The position numbers and the translations under genes are program-made. The notes below the pieces were generated by a model. That model made no database searches and was not told the origin of the DNA. It saw only the letters and a list, made by a program, of their open reading frames with translations. From contig NC_090591.1 in NCBI RefSeq assembly GCF_017918235.1, forward strand, positions 191,001 to 255,000: a DNA stretch of 64,000 bases. Reading direction: 5' to 3'. Source of the DNA: Porcisia hertigi. Taxonomy: Eukaryota > Euglenozoa > Kinetoplastea > Trypanosomatida > Trypanosomatidae. Below, piece by piece: positions 47,900 through 58,773 of the stretch; within the stretch, counting starts at the first letter, position 1; every line of letters starts with the position of its first letter.

Positions 47900-49033
47900 A
47901 TGGAGCGTGGCCCTCGCTCTTCGTCAGGGGGGCCTGATGGGGGCCTTTGCGCATTGCATAACAAACGGCGCGGCAGGGGTGATCTCATGCCGTGGAATCA
48001 GCAGCCAGGTAAGATGCGCTGTGTAGTGCAGAAGGAGTGCCACATGCGTAGCGAGCATCAGCGGTCTGGGGGCAGGGACCAGGGTGGTAGGGCAAGTGGC
48101 GGCGGCGGCGGCGGTGGCGGCGACATGCGTGACAGAGAGCGTAGAGGTGGGATGGGGCGTGGCGGTGTTCGCGAACGCGGTGGCCGCAGAGAGCGTGGTG
48201 AACGAAACGATCGAAGGGATCGCGTGGATAGAGCGGACACTGTGATGTGCCGTCTACACCGCCAGCGCCGTACCATTCGGCAGATGCGCGAGGTGGGGGC
48301 GGGTGTGTTTGAGTGTACTGAGGGCCACCGCTGCAAGCAGTCCGGTGAAAGGCGTACAGGCGCTGCCGGTGGCCGCGGCGCCGCAGACTGGGGACGATCC
48401 CGTGACCAGCGAGGGCCATCGTTTGTAGAGCGAGGTGCAGGCCCTCGGCAGCGGCAGCGACGTGGTGAACGCGCACCTCGCCCGCCGGCGGAGCAGCGCT
48501 ATGACGACGCAAACGCGGCCGCGTGGGCACCATCGGCCGGCGCAGGCACGAGGGGTGGTACGGCAGCTCGGCGTCGGACAGGCAAGGCGGAGCGTAAGGT
48601 GTGGTGCACGCTGCACGGAAAACACTTGCCTGCAAGCCAATGCGAGTTCGTGCAGGACTGCTGTTACGTCTGTCTTGACCCCAGCACATGCTTGGCCACG
48701 CCACTGGAGACCCCGGCGATACTGCTAACTCGTGGCTGCACCGAGGTGCTGTGCAGCAAGCATCACACCCTGCGCAGTGCCGGCTTCATGGAGTTGACGG
48801 AGAAACCTGTAGCTTACCAGTGCATCGCCGGACACGCGTGCCGCGGTGTGACGGTGCCGCACATGGGCCGGGGGGCGGGCGCCGCTGCTGCGGTTGCCCT
48901 TGGTGGCCCTGCCGCAATGCCCAGCACAATGGCGGACATGGACGATGACGAAGAGGTTTACATGGGCTCGCGTGTAGTGAACACCTTCTTGCCTCAGAGC
49001 GGTCGCGAAGCTGTCTCTTCATTTTTTATGTGA
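47900..49033 (+). CDS. Cys/His-repeat RGG protein, probable RNA binder
   Basis: A 377-residue Arg/Gly-rich protein with four copies of a Cys/His module, each C-x2-H-x-K/R ... C ... C: GGLCALHNKRRG ... RCVVQKECHM (about 17-48), VMCRLHRQRRTIRQM ... FECTEGHRCK (about 115-145), VWCTLHGKHLPASQC ... CYVC (about 234-258) and VLCSKHHTLRSAG ... YQCIAGHACRG (about 283-315). Between the first three are RGG/RG-rich linkers (about 55-110 and 150-230), usual sites of arginine methylation. I have seen such C-x2-H-x-K-x-R repeats in kinetoplastid RNA-processing proteins but cannot name the family. RNA binding is inferred from RGG content. ATG 47900 follows an A-rich leader. Confidence 0.8.
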   Translation: MERGPRSSSGGPDGGLCALHNKRRGRGDLMPWNQQPGKMRCVVQKECHMRSEHQRSGGRDQGGRASGGGGGGGGDMRDRERRGGMGRGGVRERGGRRERGERNDRRDRVDRADTVMCRLHRQRRTIRQMREVGAGVFECTEGHRCKQSGERRTGAAGGRGAADWGRSRDQRGPSFVERGAGPRQRQRRGERAPRPPAEQRYDDANAAAWAPSAGAGTRGGTAARRRTGKAERKVWCTLHGKHLPASQCEFVQDCCYVCLDPSTCLATPLETPAILLTRGCTEVLCSKHHTLRSAGFMELTEKPVAYQCIAGHACRGVTVPHMGRGAGAAAAVALGGPAAMPSTMADMDDDEEVYMGSRVVNTFLPQSGREAVSSFFM

Positions 49034-49730
49034 GATGCGTAGTGGTGGTGGTGGTGGTGGTACATTGGGGGGAGTGGGGGCAGCTGCGACTGGGATCACA
49101 GCGAAGGTCACCATTCAGTCATTTCCTCGGGGGATTGTTGTGCGTGTGAGTCTTTGTGAATACGAGGCTTGTTGATCGAGTGTGGAGGGGAGTTTGGAGG
49201 GGCGGGTTATTTCTCGTAGTGATACACTGACGCACCCTTCCTGTTTGGAATACCTCTAGTGATGCAGTCTTTCTTACACCCAGTCATCCCCTCTCCATGG
49301 AGTCGGAGCCGACGACACCGTCTAAAAAGGAAAAATGATTAAGTGCGCTTGCGTGTAGCTGACACCAAGTCAGCTTATAATTAGCGCATTGGGGCTCCGT
49401 ATCGGGCTATACGCTCTATTCGCCAGAGACAAGGGTGGTCTTCTCACCCCCCCCCTTACCCCCTCTCCGGGGCACATCTAATTGTCCAACGCTTCCCGGC
49501 TCCTCATTTCAGGCTTGCTTTTGGCCCCACTAGTACATCGTCACGACTGGAGCTTCCAGGCGTGTCTCCATTCAACAGTTTCGCTGCGTGCGCCTGCTGA
49601 TGTGCCTTTGACGATTTTTTCATCGTCACACTTTTTTCTTGTTTGTGTCTCCTCTTTTCCCTCTCCTCTCTCGTTTTCTCTTTCTATATGCGTCATCACA
49701 AAAGTGTTCCGACCCTCCTGCTGTCGTTGA
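49034..49730. other. Spacer upstream of AMMECR1
   Basis: A (GGT)n tract (49041-49060), poly-C at 49447-49456, and a long pyrimidine-rich tract (49626-49686) followed by an AG at 49703-49704. No gene seen. Confidence 0.55.
49703..49704 (+). promoter_or_regulatory. Probable spliced-leader acceptor of AMMECR1
   Basis: This is the first AG after the C/T-rich tract 49626-49686. The first ATG downstream is 49731, so this site supports the longer N-terminus of the AMMECR1 protein. Confidence 0.4.
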
Positions 49731-50492
49731 ATGCCGTCGTCACCAATTCCACTGAGGCGTTCTTCTTCACACACTCAAAGTCGAACGCCCCGGCAAAGCA
49801 GCACGAAGGTGAAGAGAGATCTTTGTTCTCGGCCATCATTGGATCGATCACAGGCAAAGAAGGAGAAGCGAGACACAAAACGTTACCCGCTCACTGCAAC
49901 GTCTCCTCCACGAGGTTCGCCTTCCTGCGCCATGTCAGCTACACCTGAGATGGCGGAGTACTGCCTCCGCGTCATAGAGCAAGAGATCAACTCCCCCAAC
50001 GCCCCGCCGGTGCCGTTGCCGACTATTCCGAAGGAAGACTCAGCCTGCTTCGTGACGCTCACAACATTGCCACATGACCGGCTGCGCGGCTGCATCGGCT
50101 CTCTTCGACCAGGGGACCTCAAGAAAGACATGCGCCGACTCGCCATCGCTGCGGCCTTCGAAGACTCGCGCTTTCCCAAGGTGAAAAAGGTAGAGCTGCC
50201 GACGCTGCGGTGCTGCTTCAGTCTGCTCCACACATTTGAGCCTTGTTCTGCGTGGGATGACTGGGAAATCGGCAAGCACGGCCTCATCGCCGAGTACGAC
50301 GGCTACAGCGCCACGTACCTGCCTTCGGTGGCGGAGGAGCAAGGTTGGGACCACAGAGAAACTCTTGTGAGTCTGCTGGAGAAGGCGGGCTTCGAGGAGC
50401 CGGTTACAGACAAGATCCTCGGGAAGGTACACATGACCCGATATCAGGTTAGCAAAGCCTTCAAGGATTACAAAGATGTCGCGGTTTCGTGA
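49731..50492 (+). CDS. AMMECR1: AMMECR1-domain protein
   Basis: A 253-residue protein with a single AMMECR1 domain (about 72-245). The signature LRGCIG (118-123) is intact, within FVTLTTLPHDRLRGCIGSL, followed by AFEDSRFPKV. The conserved TYLPSVAEEQGWD and C-terminal MTRYQV also match the family. AMMECR1 proteins are deeply conserved from archaea to humans, with uncertain biochemical role (a nucleic-acid or radical-chemistry link has been suggested for relatives such as MEMO). The first 67 residues are Ser/Arg/Lys-rich and may be disordered. An internal Met at 49932 would give just the domain; the acceptor at 49703-49704 favours 49731. Confidence 0.9.
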   Translation: MPSSPIPLRRSSSHTQSRTPRQSSTKVKRDLCSRPSLDRSQAKKEKRDTKRYPLTATSPPRGSPSCAMSATPEMAEYCLRVIEQEINSPNAPPVPLPTIPKEDSACFVTLTTLPHDRLRGCIGSLRPGDLKKDMRRLAIAAAFEDSRFPKVKKVELPTLRCCFSLLHTFEPCSAWDDWEIGKHGLIAEYDGYSATYLPSVAEEQGWDHRETLVSLLEKAGFEEPVTDKILGKVHMTRYQVSKAFKDYKDVAVS

Positions 50493-53355
50493 GATGCGCC
50501 GTCGCCGACGGCCGCGCTGATGGTCGGCGAGGGGCAGCGCTGGCGTGAGTCGGCTGGCGACGTCAGTGGTACACCAGCGTACACGTACAGAATTCCGCTC
50601 TTGTTTCTTCCCTCTTCGTTCCCTTTGACCTTCCATATATATTTACATATTTATATTCTTCCACGCGCTGATTTGCCTGGTGTTTTGGATGTGTGATGGC
50701 ACACAAAAAGAGGGGAGGAGGAGGAGGAGCAGGTAACAAAAGAGAGCGGTGTTGCGTTTGCATCTCTTCGTGTGCCCTTTTTTTTTCACTTCGTTATACT
50801 TCTTCGTGCTGCGCGTTGCTTCCATTCTTGTGTTTTTCCCGGCTAACCATACTGTTATCGTTTATTTGGATGATGGTGTATTGCCTGAATCCCTCCTGTT
50901 CCTCCCCCCGCTCTTCGCCATCACACTGTGCTCCAGGACACACACACAAACACATACGCACACGCGCCATATAAAAGGCAAGTCTTTTGCAATCTATATT
51001 TTTGTGTGTGTGTGTGTGCGTTTTGCGGGGTTGACATCTTGTGCTTCATGTATACGTTTATCTACGTCCCGTGGTAGCGCGTGTGGACGGCCGCATGTTT
51101 CACTGTTTCGAAACTCGATAGCGCTCACCTCAATGAGAAAAAAGAAAAGTAGAACCCCCCCTCCCCTTCCCCGAAAGAGTCGCACGAACATGTGCACGCT
51201 GTTTTCTCGCCTGATGAATAATGGTGTTTTCTCCCCGCAGGCATCACCAGAAACATATGAACGGTGATGTGCTGCTGGTTTTCAGGGGTTCCGAGGGAGT
51301 AGGGGGTGGGGGGGGGGCGCGGACGTGATGACAGGAACGAACCAGTCGATTGTGCAGAGCATATTATGTAGCGACGAGCGCAGAGTGAGGGTCGGCAAAC
51401 GTGGTAATGATCACCACTGATTCATGTCACAAAGCCTATACGGGAATGCAGAGACTCCTATCCTCATTTTCTCCTTAACCATCCGCGTTACCAGTGGCAC
51501 CCTGCCTCATGGTGTGTGTGTCTGGGGGTGGTGGTGGTCAACGTCTCGAGCGAGCGTTCTCAGCTTTCATAATCGTCGCATGCTTTTCTGTCTTCGTATT
51601 TGCTTCCATGTGCGCGTGCATCTCACTTGTTCACATAAATCACGCACAGCCCTTCGGTTCTTATTGTGGCGTCACCACAACGTATCTGTCTGTACTTACT
51701 TACACAGCTAAGAGAGTGGTTGGTCAGTTCTCACATACTGGCAGTTTCCCATCTCTGTTCCCATCAGACGCCTACGCCAGCGCGTTTCTTTTGCACACTC
51801 CTTCGCTCGCGGGAAGAGTGGCTCTGATGCGATGACGACGGTGGGAGCCGGACGAGAGGTTCACCCCTCATAGACATCAGAACTACGCGCCGTTTCCGGC
51901 CTTCCCGCCCCCCCCCCCCTCCCCCATGCTCTCACCCCTGGGACGCCAGCCTCGATTTTCCTTTTGAGGCGGGTATCTGCACACATCGACTGCTTTGCAC
52001 TCCCGCTAGTACAGCAACGACACGCCGCTACGGAGGCGGCGCAGCTTCACCTTTGTCTAACCTACAATTATACATGTAATCGTACGCGCCCCCCCCCCTT
52101 GCGTGTGGTTTCTCCCCTGAGAACCGTGCCTGTACACACTACATATTAAGTTGCAGCTCTTCACCTCTGCCCCGCTTACTTTTGTGAACCGCTTTGTTCT
52201 TTCCGCCCTCCCCCTCCCTGCAGACGTTGTTTTCCTGTGACACTTTTTTTTTCGGTCTGTGATGACGGGGAAGACACCCCCCCCCCCCCGTGTGAGGTTC
52301 CAGGGGTTTACTACACACACAGTGTGTGTGTGTGTGGGGGATCCAGGTAACCCCCTCCCCCTCCTCTCTTCCTACCAATGGTGAATCACTTCTGCTTCTG
52401 ACAGGGTCGAGAACCTATCGCGTACGGGGGTTGAGGGGAGGGGGGCAAGCGAGGGTCAGTGATCGCTACGCATGTCGGCAATCACGCCCTGAGATTGTGC
52501 TACACCGGAGCGAGCCGCGAGCGTGCACGCCTTCGTATCCTCCAAGTGGTGGGCAAGGTGTTGACGTGACTGGAGCGCATCTCACCCCGGCCTTCACTAC
52601 CGACTGGTGGTGGTGGGGGTGGGTCTGAGCCCTCCCGCAAGGGATGCGTCGTGTTGCGAGCGGCATGAGGAGAGCGAATCTGGGGGAGGACCAACGAGGC
52701 GGTGTGTGTGTGTGTGTGTGCGTGTGCTGTTTGAGTGAGGTGCCGTGCGCAGATGCCCGATTTGGGCACTGCTATACATTGCACGTGTGCCCCGGCTCTG
52801 CACGGCGCGACGAAGCGGCAATAGACCGGAGGGGAGGGTAGAGTGTTTTGTTTGACTCATGCACAGCAGCGGAATGGACACATTGGGAGTAGAAGAGGCT
52901 TTCCTTTCTTGCACTGTTCTTCGCTTGGTGAGGCGTGGCTGTGCTGGCAGCTGCTGAACGCCCGCAGATGATCCCCCCACTTCAGATCCGTCTCTCCGTG
53001 GTCTTCTCTGCCACCCTAACTCGACGTTTTTTCATCTCTTCCTTTTCTTTATTTTTGGAACGTGTCCCCCCTGCCCCCCCTTTGCGTGCCTCATCAGCTG
53101 GACCCCGTGGTTGCTGTGGATTGTGTCCTCGAGGTTTGGTTTCCGTTATTTTGTGTATCTTACTCTCCTGTGTACTTTGATGCTTCTCTATAAGCTGGTC
53201 CTGTGTTTTTTTCTAGGGCAGTAGGAAAAATAGGTCGCCGCACAAGTGGACCTTTGCGACTGTACACACTCGGTACATCTATTCTCGCGTATACACACAC
53301 TCAAGGATTCCTAGAGCTCGCCACTTGACTCTTCTTTCACGGAGAGAGCGCAGAT
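50493..53355. other. Long spacer with SIDER-like element
   Basis: This 2.9-kb stretch contains T- and C-runs (51911-51922, 52279-52290), GT patches (51003-51019, 51309-51318 as G-run) and a SIDER-like element (52330-52882). Open frames of up to 170 codons were seen but are simple-sequence driven. It is the longest unassigned region; no gene supported. Confidence 0.55.
52330..52882 (+). mobile_element. SIDER-like degenerate retroposon, copy 2
   Basis: It carries ACGTGACTGGAGCGCATCTC (52563-52582), shared with the copy near 24.0 kb, and ends in a 161-bp tail (52722-52882) that is almost identical to 61973-62133. It lies in the putative 3' UTR of AMMECR1, where SIDER elements are usually found. 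The 5' boundary is approximate; no poly-A tail or target-site duplication was recognised. Class assignment rests on position, size (about 550 bp) and dispersed repeats. Confidence 0.5.
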
Positions 53356-55188
53356 ATGGTAGGATTCATGATGACCAAGGTGATGGGCAGCTATGGCCGT
53401 CCTCCGCTGGAGCGCGGCCCGCGAGGGAATAGCAGCTTCAAGCGCAAACAAAAGAAGAACCACCAGACAAGGCTGATGCACGTCCACGAGTCAGAGCAGG
53501 ATGATTGGCTCGATCGCGCACGGCAGGGTCTGCACTGCTCACTTTTCTGCAGCGGCGTCAAATGTCGCCACGAGAGCTGGGAGGCGATGAAGGAGCAGGA
53601 GCAGCGCGCTGCGGCCATCGAAGGCCTGCAGTCGAACTGGGTCGGGAACGACGTCATTGCCAGTCAGCGACCTTCGACATCGCTGTTTCTCAAGTATCCG
53701 ATCATTGCTCAGTTTCATGCCAAACAGGTGACTGGGGTGCTCAACCTACAGGAGAAGGGCGAACACGGAAACTGCGGGCCCGATGGCATCTACGAGACCA
53801 GCGGGTACAGCTACGACGGTGCCCAAGACCTGATGCCGCACGGCATCTCGTACTACGAGTTTCCGTGGCCTGATATGACGGCCCCGCAGCAAGACATCGT
53901 CTTGCGCAGTGTACAGGTCATGGACTACCACATTAAGATGAAGGGTAAGGTGCTGGTGCACTGCCACGCCGGGCTCGGCCGCACTGGGCTCATGATTGCG
54001 TGCTACTACGTGTACAGCCAACACATGCCGTCCTCTGAGGCCATCGCACTTGTGCGCAAAGCGCGTCCTGGCGCCATTCAGACGCGTCGCCAGGCGCAGT
54101 TTATCGGGGACTTCGAGAAACATCTGTGGCGTCTCTCTCAGGCATTCCGGGTTGAAATATCCGATGCATTGATCGATCTCAACTTGTTCATTCAACGGCA
54201 GCGCCTCGTTTTGCACGGCGAGAAGGCAGACTTGTACCGAAGTGTACCCCTCTTTCTTCACACCATTTTGTGTCGCCTGTTGAACCTGACGGAGAACAAC
54301 CCGGACGCTGCACGGCTGGCATTGCAGTCTCTTGGCCCTAGCGCTGCCCCAAGTGATACCACTCTAGCGCTGTGCCGTATCGCGATAAACCGTCGCCGCT
54401 TCCGAGTGCAGAGTATCAGCGATGTGTCCATCCTAGCCTTCTTAGTCTGCGACTGGTTCCGCAGCACGTCGTCGCCGGCGTTGACGGTGGAGAACTGCGA
54501 CCAGATCGTGGAGAGCAAGCGGACGTCTTTCTCAAAGCAAGGCGGTCTGCCGCTGGAGATTCGTCGCATCTTGTCAAGGTCTGTACGTCACACGCTGGGG
54601 ATGGTGACCTCCGCACTCTTTATGATATCAAGGCAAATGGACGGCACCAGTCTGAAAAACTTCGCCTTCCACTGCCTTGTAGATTCCTTCAATCATGCCT
54701 TCAACCCGATCAAGGTTCGCCACAGCCCTCTTGAGCGGGAGCTCATTCACGAATTCTTCCTGGAGTGGAGTGAGAGCGTGGGGGACATGTACTTCAACTA
54801 TGACGCTGTGCCCTCCGCATATCATACAATCAAGCGGATTGCTTTGGCTTCTTCTATTGTGCTGGAGGCGACGAAGATTACTGATGCTCCACGTAGAGGC
54901 TCGTCCGCGTTTTGGTCCCTCCCAGTTTTCTCGTCCACAATGGAGGTGCCTCGCATTCCGGCCGACCCAGTAGTAGTGGCCTCTGACTCCCCGCTGGTTG
55001 TTTCTAAGCAAAGCCGCGCGTCCCGACAGCTCACCGTGCACTTCCCTATGGAAACAAGTGCGGTAGGTCAAATGCGTCCCTGGAAGCCACAGCTGATTGA
55101 ATACCGCCGAGAGGCGAATGGTTGGCGTGACAGCAGCGAGACAACGCATCCCCCCACGCCCGAAGGCTGCTCAAAAGAAAAGCAATGA
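53356..55188 (+). CDS. Cys-based protein tyrosine/dual-specificity phosphatase, PTPDC1-like
   Basis: A 610-residue protein. The N-terminus is basic. The phosphatase domain spans about 90-260: NWVGNDVIASQRPST, the general-acid stretch YYEFPWPDMTAP, and the P-loop VHCHAGLGRTG with nucleophile C203 and R209 (HCX5R). VLNLQEKGEHGNCG and the long TRRQAQFIGDFEKHLW are features of the PTPDC1/CDC14-related group. In animals PTPDC1 is tied to centrosome and cilium length control. The C-terminal 350 residues are helical and lack a recognised domain; the end is polar. Substrate unknown. The ATG at 53356 is clear. Confidence 0.9.
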   Translation: MVGFMMTKVMGSYGRPPLERGPRGNSSFKRKQKKNHQTRLMHVHESEQDDWLDRARQGLHCSLFCSGVKCRHESWEAMKEQEQRAAAIEGLQSNWVGNDVIASQRPSTSLFLKYPIIAQFHAKQVTGVLNLQEKGEHGNCGPDGIYETSGYSYDGAQDLMPHGISYYEFPWPDMTAPQQDIVLRSVQVMDYHIKMKGKVLVHCHAGLGRTGLMIACYYVYSQHMPSSEAIALVRKARPGAIQTRRQAQFIGDFEKHLWRLSQAFRVEISDALIDLNLFIQRQRLVLHGEKADLYRSVPLFLHTILCRLLNLTENNPDAARLALQSLGPSAAPSDTTLALCRIAINRRRFRVQSISDVSILAFLVCDWFRSTSSPALTVENCDQIVESKRTSFSKQGGLPLEIRRILSRSVRHTLGMVTSALFMISRQMDGTSLKNFAFHCLVDSFNHAFNPIKVRHSPLERELIHEFFLEWSESVGDMYFNYDAVPSAYHTIKRIALASSIVLEATKITDAPRRGSSAFWSLPVFSSTMEVPRIPADPVVVASDSPLVVSKQSRASRQLTVHFPMETSAVGQMRPWKPQLIEYRREANGWRDSSETTHPPTPEGCSKEKQ

Positions 55189-57026
55189 AACATCGGCATC
55201 CCCTTCTTTACCGTGTGTGTTCAGAGACCCACTTTTTTTTCTATCCGTGTCCTACGCGTATGTTTGTCCCGGTCCTTTCTCTCTCCCCTCTGACACTTCG
55301 TTCCTTATTGAGGCACGCAAATACACACACACACACACATCCACCGCGTGACTCAAACTCATCCATATGAACGAAGCGCAGAGGAAACAGAGTCAGCATG
55401 GGGTGGGGAGGAGGATTGCAGTAATGCTTATGGGTGCAGCTGTGTCCCCTCTGAGTCGCGTGGCACTGTTCGTTTGTTTGTGTGTATGTGTTTGCTTCTA
55501 TGGATCTTATCAAGTTGATCTCACTGCATCCCCCCTCCTCCCCCTCTCGTCCCTTTCCGCCCTTTCTTCAGACTTTTTTTTTTGGCTTTCGTGAGAGCAG
55601 ATTCGAGAAAATAGATTTGGTGCAAGTTCTCCCCTCCTTTCTGCAGTCATTCTTTTGCTTTTAAACATATAAACTAGTTTTTTTCCAAGGAGTGGGGGTG
55701 AGGTAGGGGGTGAGGGTGGTGATTGATGGGCGCGCTCCCCCTCTGTTCATCTTTCCCCCCCCCCCCCCCCCCCATGCACATATTGACTACCCCCTCATCC
55801 TTTCACTCTTTGGAACTCTTTGAGCGTTTCCTCGCCTTTATTTTTCCTGCTTTTCTCTCGGGCAAGATCCCAAACGCTGCGCACGTGAACCAGGTGCATT
55901 GACGAATAGGAGTGAACAAAAGATGACTCAAACTGATACGCGCGCATCTGTGCAGCGCTGCTCCCCCCCTTTTTTTACTCGACGTCATGCGCTCCTCCTG
56001 CGGATAGGAGGTGGGGGCGTACATTCCCAAACCGATGCTTGCATGCGGAGACGCAATGTCTTATCAAAGCGGTAGGGATTATTTGTTATGTATTTCCTGC
56101 TTCTGTGCGCGCGCGATCACGTTCTTTTTTTTTTGTGCTTAGCACCGTTCTTCAGAGGTGCTTCGCTCGTGTTCACTAACGTTTTCGTTCAGCTTCGTCT
56201 TTCAGCTTCCCATGATTGTGATAGTTTCTCTCTTTTTTTGTGGTCTGGTCTCTTTCTCTTCCTGTTTTTTTCTGTGTCTCTCTACCTTGTCACTCACTCA
56301 CCACCTTTTTTTGACTTTGTTTTCTGCTTTCGGATGAAGATGTTGCGACCACCTCGCCATTCTCAACGCCGCGAAACGCCTCGCTGCGAGGAAAAGTGAA
56401 TGAGAAAATGAATTCTCACCGGAGTAACACACTCGCGACCCCCCCCCCCCCTCCTTTCCCCCATACCTACGACGGGTCAAGTTGCGTCTCTGTGCATGCT
56501 TTCCAGTCGCTCCAGGACCTTTTATTTCAAGCCCCCCGCCCCCCTCCCTTGCAGTGTTTGCTGGGAGCGTTCGTATGTTTGTGCGTGGGTCTGTCTGTGC
56601 GCTTTACTCCTTTCATAGCGATAACAGCATTTTCCATGAGGTGTGACGATGCCACGAGGATGGATCGGCGAGACGCCTGTGGCGCATTGGCGTTCCCTGA
56701 ACCACGTGCAGGTGCAGTCCATTGCTTTCTCTTACGCGTAGGTGTGTGTGTGTGTGTGTGCGTCGGAGAGAAGAGGGGGGGTGGGAGGGCGGGCGGGTGG
56801 GGGTGGGTGCGCTTCACCTCGAAAAATTCGGGACCCTAGCAGGCGCACATTTCCCCATGTCCCATTTTCATGATGCGTTTCTCCACTTTCTCTCATTTTT
56901 TTTTGGAATTCGACAAAGCTACACGAACGCATACACACACACGCATGTGCACAGAGCGCCGGGGGTGAGGCAAGCGTTTGCGGAGGTCACACTCTTTTTA
57001 GCTTCATTTTCTTTGTGAGGAGCACA
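55189..57026. other. Long spacer
   Basis: A 1.8-kb stretch with CA and GT patches (55323-55339, 56741-56760), a C-run of 19 nt at 55755-55773, poly-T (56125-56134), poly-C (56440-56451) and pyrimidine-rich tracts. No coding frame is convincing. Confidence 0.6.
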
Positions 57027-57872
57027 ATGTGGATGCACCGCAGCCGCGTGCTCCGCGGGCATGTGGAGCGGGGGCTTTACTTTCCCATTAACCATCGCAT
57101 CGTCGATCAGCGTAACACCTCAGTTGCGGCAGCGGAGGAGGCAGACATACAATCACGGTACCGGCGTCAGCTGCGTTCGAGTTTCGTTACGCGGGAAACA
57201 CGGCAGACGGAGCCGCCGGCGTGGAGCCAGCGATTTCGCCCAACGCATTTTCTTTCGCTCCCGCTGCCGGCCCGGTGCACGTTGCGGACGCGCGTGAAGG
57301 AGATGCACGACGGCATGATGTTCGTTAATCAGCACGTCCAGCCGCTTCTGATTCCCTCCGCGAAGCTACACGTCACCTTGGGGGTGATGACAGTGTCTAG
57401 TGAGGCCTCTATAGCAGAAGGCTCCGCGACGCCCGCAGCACCAAGTCTACTGGCCGCTATTCAAGACTGCGTCGACCAGGCTTTCCATGATTTATGCAAG
57501 GAGCCGCTGCAGTTGCGCTTTCGCGGGCTCGGTACATTTGGACGTGGCCGTGTACTGTTCGTGGGGTGCGTAACGGAGGCGCACTTCACAACACTAGACA
57601 AGCTTGTGCGCTGCATCCGCAAAGACGTAGGCCTCGGTTTAGGTGTGGACATGAAGGGGAACCCGCACGACTCGTACGTCCCTCACGTGACTGTCGCAAA
57701 GATCCGCCCCTCGCAGACTGGGGAGTTCGGTCATCACCTCCCCATGTCGATGTGGGTGGATTATCAACACCACGACTTTGGGGACGTTACCTTCAACAAA
57801 ATTGACCTCTGTAGCATGAACGGAGAAACTAACGGATACTACCGCGTTGTGTCCTCGACCGCGGCGCACTAG
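57027..57872 (+). CDS. 2H phosphoesterase, AKAP7/2'-5' RNA ligase-like
   Basis: A 281-residue protein with the two HxT motifs of 2H phosphoesterases: H115-V-T and H220-V-T. The stretch THFLSLPL (73-80) and the order of motifs match the AKAP7-type (2'-5' RNA ligase-like) domain. Relatives hydrolyse 2'-5' or 2',3'-cyclic phosphate bonds in RNA or nucleotides; the substrate here is unknown. The N-terminal 60 residues are basic and could include a mitochondrial presequence (MWMHRSRVLRGH). The frame begins at GTG upstream; the first ATG is 57027, and the ATG at 57033 is also possible. Confidence 0.87.
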   Translation: MWMHRSRVLRGHVERGLYFPINHRIVDQRNTSVAAAEEADIQSRYRRQLRSSFVTRETRQTEPPAWSQRFRPTHFLSLPLPARCTLRTRVKEMHDGMMFVNQHVQPLLIPSAKLHVTLGVMTVSSEASIAEGSATPAAPSLLAAIQDCVDQAFHDLCKEPLQLRFRGLGTFGRGRVLFVGCVTEAHFTTLDKLVRCIRKDVGLGLGVDMKGNPHDSYVPHVTVAKIRPSQTGEFGHHLPMSMWVDYQHHDFGDVTFNKIDLCSMNGETNGYYRVVSSTAAH

Positions 57873-58773
57873 AAGAGCGCTGCAGAGCGTGCATGTGCAA
57901 AATGCGCGCGGTGGTGTGGGGTGTGTTCATCGCCAGCGTGGTCTGGCCTCGAGTTCTACTGGAGAAGGATCCTTTTCCATTTTGTAGCGGTGCGCTTTTA
58001 TTGAGAGCAGCAGTCGCGAAGCCTCCTCCCCCCCCTCCCTCCCTCCCACTTCCTCCTCCTCCTCCTTTCGCCTGTGCTGGTCAATGGAGGAGAGAATACA
58101 TGCCTCATGGCGCCCGGGGGTGGGGGGTGGGGGGGGGGTTCGCCCTTTAATCAAAAAGAACAGCGGCTGGCAACCGGAAGGCATGTAGACAAACCGTACA
58201 ACTCGGCGTTTTCCTATTCCGTAAGCCGACCACATCCACAGCGCGTTCTCGCTCGGGTCGTGCAATGTGGAGGAGAGGGGAAAGAGGAGGGGACCTGTGC
58301 GCGTCCAACACTTCTGCCGCGGGTACAGTCACGTCACCCTTTAATGACAGTCAACGACACAGGGACAGATTCACAAAGTCCTGTGGTGAGGAACAGAGCG
58401 CACCCAGCGAAGCAGGTCGAGGCAGATTGAAAGGGAGCAGGTCTTTCACCTCCATCAAAGTCTCTCCCCGCTTTCACGCTGTGCGTGAATGACCCACCTT
58501 CCTACCATGATCATTAAGATGCGATTCTTGGTGATGAGTCTCCCCGGTGCATTCACGACGTCGTTCATCATGCTCCGCTCTCCTTTTTTTCTATTTTACT
58601 ATGGACCTCTTCCCCCCCTTGCTCCTCTCTTTTGTATGTGACTTCTCTGTGCTTGTAACACATTGCTAGTCAATCCACTCACTTCTTCTGAAGAGCCTCC
58701 CCGCCTTCTCCCAAAATACTAGCGCACACGCTTTCCATAGTACTCCCCCCTCTTTTTTTCCCTCTTGCGGCCC
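57873..58773. other. Spacer
   Basis: C/T-rich (58022-58072), G-runs (58121-58137), and pyrimidine tracts before 58774. No gene seen. Confidence 0.55.
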
